64,000 nucleotides of DNA from the NCBI GenBank assembly GCA_038230255.1, contig JBBRNP010000001.1:434001-498000 (forward strand). Direction: 5' to 3'. The position numbers and the translations under genes were made by a program. The DNA comes from AV40 sp038230255. GTDB taxonomy: Bacteria; Verrucomicrobiota; Verrucomicrobiia; Chthoniobacterales; UBA10450. Positions 60,426-64,000 of the stretch are shown piece after piece (the stretch's first letter is position 1; every line of letters starts with the position of its first letter). The notes beneath the pieces were generated by a model. That model made no database searches. It was not told the origin of the DNA and saw nothing but the letters and a program-made list of their open reading frames with translations.

Positions 60426-60455
60426 CTGCCGCCAGAGACGGCGGCAGCTACAACG
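60426..60455 (+). repeat. REP-like hairpin, subtype 2 (copy b)
   Basis: CTGCCGCC AGAGAC GGCGGCAG CTACAACG, nearly identical to copy a and in the same orientation, starting 8 bases after the stop of the gene before it. Confidence 0.75.
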
Positions 60456-60500
60456 CTTGTCGCGGAGCGGACCTCTGAGTATGATCGTGGCAATTAGCCG

Positions 60501-62009
60501 ATGTCTGCCTTCTCGTTCGACACGCAGCGAGCCGCGTTAACCGTTGTCGCGTTCATCGGGACGTTCATCGTCGCGTTAACCTTCGGGCGATTTCTAAAAC
60601 GTCGCGCCGAAGTCCGGCTCGGTCTTTTGTATCAACTCTTTTGCCTCGCGCTCGCATTCTACGTGGCGCTTGCCGTCTACGGATTGGAAGCGCCGTGGCG
60701 GATGCATATCGGGGCCGCGGCGATATTGCTCAGCACCGCGCTCATCGTCGCGCTGGTCAACCGTTATGTTTGGGACATCTACTTTGAGCGGCGCAAACAA
60801 ACGCCGATTCCGCATTTTCTGCGGGAAGTTGTCGCGCTCATTATTTTCGTCGTCGCGCTGCTTTTTGTTCTGAGTTTCGTCTACCATGCCGAACGCGGTC
60901 TGAAGAGCGTTGTCGCAACTTCCGGAGTCGCAGCGGTGATCCTCGGCTTGGCCGGTCAAAATCTACTCGGCGGCATCATTGCCGGCATTTCACTGCAGAT
61001 CAATCGCCCGTACAAGGTGACCGACTGGTTAAAGGTGGGCGACACCTACGGCGAAGTGATGGAAATCAACTGGCGCTCCACGCGGTTGCGCACGAACGAC
61101 GGCATTTATCTCGACATTCCGAACAACGAAATCGTCAAGAGCACGATCGTTAATCTGCATTATCCGACTGAGGTCCATGCCATGCGAATTCGTGTCGGTG
61201 TGGATTACAATGTGCCGCCTAACCGCGTGAAAGATGCTCTCACGCGGGCCGCGCAAAGCGCAGTGAATGTGCTGCCGGAGCCCAAAGTAAGGGTCTTCCT
61301 GGTTGATTTCGCGGATCACGCCGTGATCTACGAAATCAAATTCTACATGGGCAACCATTCCCGGATTAACGAGACCAACGACGCGATCCGCACCAATGTC
61401 TGGTACGAATTGAAACGCCAGCGGATCAGGATTCCTTATCCGATTCGAACGTTGCATCTGGAACGCCACGCGCCGAAGCCAGTGGAAGAAGGGCATGAAG
61501 AAGCGCGCGCTATTCTGCGTGGCGAACCGCTCTTCCAGTGTTTGTCCGACGGGCAGATAGACAATCTGGTCAGACAATCGGAGCTCAATCATTTCGGCCG
61601 CGGCGAGCGCGTGATCGAAGAAGGCGCCGAAGGCGATTCGATGTTCATCCTGCTCCGCGGCGCGGCTCAGGTTTCCATTTCAAAAAACGGCTCGACCATC
61701 CCGGTAGCGACGTTGAGTTCGGGCGATTGCTTCGGTGAAATGTCTTTGTTAACCGGCGAAAAGCGGAGTGCGACGGTGAAAGCTGACGGCGATTGCTACG
61801 TCATGGAAATCAGCAAAGACGTGATGGGCGAGGTCATCCGCGAGTCGCCCGATTGCCTGAAACAGCTGAGCGAGCTGCTGGCGAAACGCAAAATGGAAAC
61901 GGAAGGCATCCTGAAAGACCTCGCTACCTCCAGCGCTGATCAGGCTGCCAAACAGCGTGAATACACCGCCACATTCCTTAGACGTCTGAAAACGTTCTTC
62001 GCACTCTGA
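60501..62009 (+). CDS. MscS-type channel with C-terminal cyclic-nucleotide-binding domain
   Basis: 502 residues. Four to five membrane helices, the last one being the pore-lining type (VVATSGVAAVILGLAGQNLL GGIIAG), then the MscS beta domain (RPYKVTDWLKVGDTYGEVME) and a cytoplasmic alpha/beta part. Residues about 340-460 are a cNMP-binding domain with GAEGDSMFILLRGAAQVSIS and the phosphate cassette GDCFGEMSLLTGEKRSATVK including its Arg. Such fusions (bCNG channels) are known and respond weakly or not at all to stretch. It ends in a charged helix. Same sensor domain as the preceding gene, suggesting a shared second-messenger input. Confidence 0.93.
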   Translation: MSAFSFDTQRAALTVVAFIGTFIVALTFGRFLKRRAEVRLGLLYQLFCLALAFYVALAVYGLEAPWRMHIGAAAILLSTALIVALVNRYVWDIYFERRKQTPIPHFLREVVALIIFVVALLFVLSFVYHAERGLKSVVATSGVAAVILGLAGQNLLGGIIAGISLQINRPYKVTDWLKVGDTYGEVMEINWRSTRLRTNDGIYLDIPNNEIVKSTIVNLHYPTEVHAMRIRVGVDYNVPPNRVKDALTRAAQSAVNVLPEPKVRVFLVDFADHAVIYEIKFYMGNHSRINETNDAIRTNVWYELKRQRIRIPYPIRTLHLERHAPKPVEEGHEEARAILRGEPLFQCLSDGQIDNLVRQSELNHFGRGERVIEEGAEGDSMFILLRGAAQVSISKNGSTIPVATLSSGDCFGEMSLLTGEKRSATVKADGDCYVMEISKDVMGEVIRESPDCLKQLSELLAKRKMETEGILKDLATSSADQAAKQREYTATFLRRLKTFFAL

Positions 62010-62042
62010 CCGAGGTGCCACGGCGACTGGCAACTTATTAGC

Positions 62043-62861
62043 ATGTCGACTGTTGGTTTCCGCAACCTGATTAAGATCTTGGTGCGTTCCCGCTCGTTGC
62101 GCTTCACCACTGACATCGTGCGCCAATCTTCCATCTCATCGCTGGCCCGCTTGCGTTGGTCCGGCCGAGACGTTTTTTATCGATCGGGCACCGCCGATCC
62201 ATTTGTTCTGTATCAAGTGCTGCTCAGGAGCGGCAAGAAGGCAGAGTATTATGTGCCTCCGGGCCTCAGACCGAAAACCATTCTCGACATCGGCAGCAAT
62301 ATCGGTGCTTCCATTATTTACTTTCACCGCCAGTTCCCCGACGCCCGTATTTTAGGATTTGAACCTCATCCCGATACCTTTCGGATATTGCAAGAAAATG
62401 TCGGGCATCTGCCTGGTGTTATGGTTTTCAACTATGGCCTGGGAGCGACGCATCAACGCGTTGCGGTCAGCGCTGATAAGGTAAATTTTGGCGCGTTTAG
62501 CACTGACGGCCGCTTCAAGGATCGGGGCCACCCTTCCGTCGCGGTAGAGTGCGAGGTTCGGCGATTAGATGACGTCTTGCGCGAGATCGGGATTGCGCAG
62601 GTCGACCTGATCAAGATCGACTGCGAAGGTGCCGAAGCCGCTGTCTTTTCAACATTGCCCGATGCGATATTGAATCACTGCCAATGGATTGTTGGCGAAT
62701 TTCACGATCACACTGGCTTCGAGGTGCTTGCGCGTTTGGCGCCGCATTTTCATTTGGATTTGAAAAAGAAAATGTTCCGTTCGCGATTTCGTTTTCACGC
62801 ATGCAATCTCAGCAAGATGCAGCAGCTCTCTCGCTCCGATCTCGATGCGTTGCAGCGTTGA
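62043..62861 (+). CDS. FkbM-family methyltransferase
   Basis: 272 residues. SAM-binding motif LDIGSNIGASIIYFHRQFPD, then ILGFEPHPDTFRILQENVG, and the FkbM mark VDLIKIDCEGAEAAVFSTLP. These enzymes O-methylate sugars or natural products. The chain before residue 75 is basic and variable. It starts 33 bases after the channel gene; no sugar genes are adjacent. Confidence 0.9.
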   Translation: MSTVGFRNLIKILVRSRSLRFTTDIVRQSSISSLARLRWSGRDVFYRSGTADPFVLYQVLLRSGKKAEYYVPPGLRPKTILDIGSNIGASIIYFHRQFPDARILGFEPHPDTFRILQENVGHLPGVMVFNYGLGATHQRVAVSADKVNFGAFSTDGRFKDRGHPSVAVECEVRRLDDVLREIGIAQVDLIKIDCEGAEAAVFSTLPDAILNHCQWIVGEFHDHTGFEVLARLAPHFHLDLKKKMFRSRFRFHACNLSKMQQLSRSDLDALQR

Positions 62862-62885
62862 GCCTCTATATGACATGATGGCTGA

Positions 62886-63683
62886 GTGGGAAAAAGCCGC
62901 GTCCTCAGAGCAAACTGGTATGAATATCCACGGTACTACGATATTGCCGTCCAGACCTACACGCGCCGCGAAGCCGACTTCATCCGGGCAGCATTCCGAA
63001 AACACTGTCCATTCCGGGTCCGGCGGTTGCTGGAGCCGGCCTGCGGCACGGGCCGATTAATCCGCGAGTTCGCGGCCCGCGGTTATGAAATGGTCGGATT
63101 CGATTTGAACCGGCGAACGTTGGATTATCTTCGACGACGGCTTGCGCGTAGCCGTCTCGATGGCGAAATATTTGAGGCTGACATGGCTGACTTTCGCCTC
63201 CGTCGGCGAGTTGATGCTGCCTTCTGCACTGTCAGCACCTTTCGCCATTTGTTGAGCGAAAAGGAGGCCCATCGTCACTTGAACTGTGTAGCGCAGAGCC
63301 TTCGACCGGGCGGCGTCTATGTTCTGGGAGTACACCTACTCTCATCAAACACGCCTAAAAACGACGTTCAGTGCTGGAAGGAGCGGCGGGGCGAGACGCA
63401 GGTAGCTGCAAATCTCCGCGTCCTCCGCATTGATCGCCGCCGGCGGATCGAGAGATTTCGGATCGAGCTGCTAATCCGCGAAAGGGCGAAGAAATTTCGC
63501 CTACGACACGAATTTATGTTCCGTACCTACACAGGCAAACAATTCCGACAGCTCCTTCGTTCGGTCCCATCGCTGGAGCTGTGCGGCGTCTACGATTTGC
63601 GCTATGGCCTTGAGCAGGCGCCGACGCCGATGGGCGAAATGCCTTATAGCAGCTTTGTCCTGAAACGAAGAGCGCGATTATGA
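62886..63683 (+). CDS. class I SAM-dependent methyltransferase
   Basis: 265 residues, GTG start. Motif I LLEPACGTGRLIREFAARGY, motif II GFDLNRRTLDYL, post-I VDAAFCTVSTFRHLLSEKEA, and LRPGGVYVLGVHLL. The second half is Arg-rich (RIDRRRRIERFRIELLIRER). Substrate unknown. It lies 24 bases behind the FkbM gene on the same strand, so the two may act in one modification pathway. Confidence 0.87.
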   Translation: MGKSRVLRANWYEYPRYYDIAVQTYTRREADFIRAAFRKHCPFRVRRLLEPACGTGRLIREFAARGYEMVGFDLNRRTLDYLRRRLARSRLDGEIFEADMADFRLRRRVDAAFCTVSTFRHLLSEKEAHRHLNCVAQSLRPGGVYVLGVHLLSSNTPKNDVQCWKERRGETQVAANLRVLRIDRRRRIERFRIELLIRERAKKFRLRHEFMFRTYTGKQFRQLLRSVPSLELCGVYDLRYGLEQAPTPMGEMPYSSFVLKRRARL

Positions 63684-63787
63684 TCATATCGGCGACTGGG
63701 AATAAGGAACATCTCGAACGCTTCCACGAAAACTAACTACCAAAAGGACGCTTGACATTCCGGGCAGAATAAATCGAGATCGCGCCT

Positions 63788-63904
63788 ATGATTCTCGAAA
63801 CAGTTGGATTTTCGCCGCCGATACGGCCGGGCCCGCCCGGGCCGGGACCGCGACCGCGGCCGAAGCCGAAACCGGGTACTAAGCGGCGCAAGCCTCGCCG
63901 TTGA
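63788..63904 (+). CDS. Pro/Arg-rich micro-ORF
   Basis: 38 codons: MILETVGFSPPIRPGPPG, then PGPRPRPKPKPGTKRRKPRR. TTGACA lies at about 63752, but no convincing -10 box. No homologue recognised. Such basic Pro-rich chains can be small RNA- or membrane-binding peptides, or the frame may be chance in G/C-rich DNA. The codons are strongly biased to Pro, Arg and Lys on this strand. Confidence 0.3.
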   Translation: MILETVGFSPPIRPGPPGPGPRPRPKPKPGTKRRKPRR

Positions 63905-63925
63905 CGAATACAAGTCGGGCCAAGA

Positions 63926-64000
63926 TCACCTCGCCGGGCGCGAGCGAGCCAGTTCTTGGAAGCGCGGGTCATTCCGCAACGGATCGAACATCGGGTCGAG
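63926..64000 (-). CDS. C-terminal end of a TPR/kinase-type protein (cut by window edge)
   Basis: Minus-strand frame open to the window edge, reading LDPMFDPLRNDPRFQELARS then RPAR and stop. The phrase DP(M/R)FDPLRxDPRFQxL is the usual ending of TPR-containing serine/threonine kinases and adenylate-cyclase-like proteins, so most of the gene lies beyond 64000. It is too short for the ORF list. Confidence 0.6.
   Translation of the reverse strand, partial: LDPMFDPLRNDPRFQELARSRPAR

Noticed and set aside
58114..64000. rplA, rplJ or rpoB expected after rplK
   Set aside because: No frame in this stretch resembles L1, L10 or RNA polymerase beta; the break is real in this sequence.

Overview
The window is bacterial chromosome at roughly 54% GC by eye. 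The gene content (mreBCD-mrdA, DnaG-RpoD, Mpl, a secretin plus traffic ATPase, DUF5069, PA2169-type and DUF3667 proteins, membrane-TPR proteins) suggests a soil Verrucomicrobiota of the Chthoniobacterales / Udaeobacter type. That placement is an inference from gene families and style; no 16S rRNA gene is present. Both window edges cut genes: mpl at the left, and the last residues of a minus-strand protein at the right.

Layout. 0-3.4 kb: end of mpl, a REP-associated transposase framed by inverted REP hairpins, an NTF2-like secreted protein and two tandem secreted paralogues, one carrying a Thr-Pro repeat. 3.4-8.7 kb: secretin, a small peptidoglycan-binding protein and a GspE/PilB ATPase, then convergent rpe. 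8.9-15.3 kb: the rod-shape operon mreB-mreC-mreD-mrdA and RNase E/G. 15.6-23.3 kb: outer-membrane barrel, a membrane-TPR protein, thiH-thiS, a membrane glycosyltransferase-like protein and an NfeD/ClpP-type protease. 23.4-28 kb: dnaG-rpoD with two unusual small genes behind rpoD. 28-37 kb: a Gly/Tyr-rich secreted protein, ribD, recA, TPR protein, membrane glycosyltransferase and alaS. 37-49.6 kb: DUF3667 protein, amino-acid permease, DUF5069, PA2169-like protein, GH26-like hydrolase, OsmC, hldD, a cobalamin riboswitch with a BtuB-type receptor, rmuC and DUF885. 49.8-55.1 kb: ctpA, tsaD, prenyl synthase, EamA transporter and TPR protein. 55.3-58.1 kb: tRNA-Thr, tuf, tRNA-Trp, secE, nusG, rplK. 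58.1-64 kb: a different-looking segment where rplA would be expected, holding a structured leader, a 2-oxoglutarate oxygenase, DUF423, two cyclic-nucleotide-binding membrane proteins, two methyltransferases and a Pro/Arg-rich micro-ORF.

Most genes are housekeeping; the unusual content lies in the DNA between and across them. (1) A 10-mer, AAGATCGACA, occurs 23 times exactly by my reading, on both strands, in genes and intergenic DNA, and the next base is A or T in all 23. About 0.1 copy would be expected by chance. It resembles a DNA uptake sequence or another genome-wide address tag. (2) REP hairpins lie against stop codons and accompany a RAYT transposase. (3) A palindromic 'CATTCCGA' repeat occurs four times in a short and a long form. 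(4) Several intergenic gaps hold hairpins whose arms are short tandem repeats with a different unit at each locus; one of them has become the coding start of tsaD. (5) The ribosomal operon is broken after rplK, with a prolyl-hydroxylase-like oxygenase nearby, while EF-Tu keeps the Pro54 context that is hydroxylated in Pseudomonas putida.
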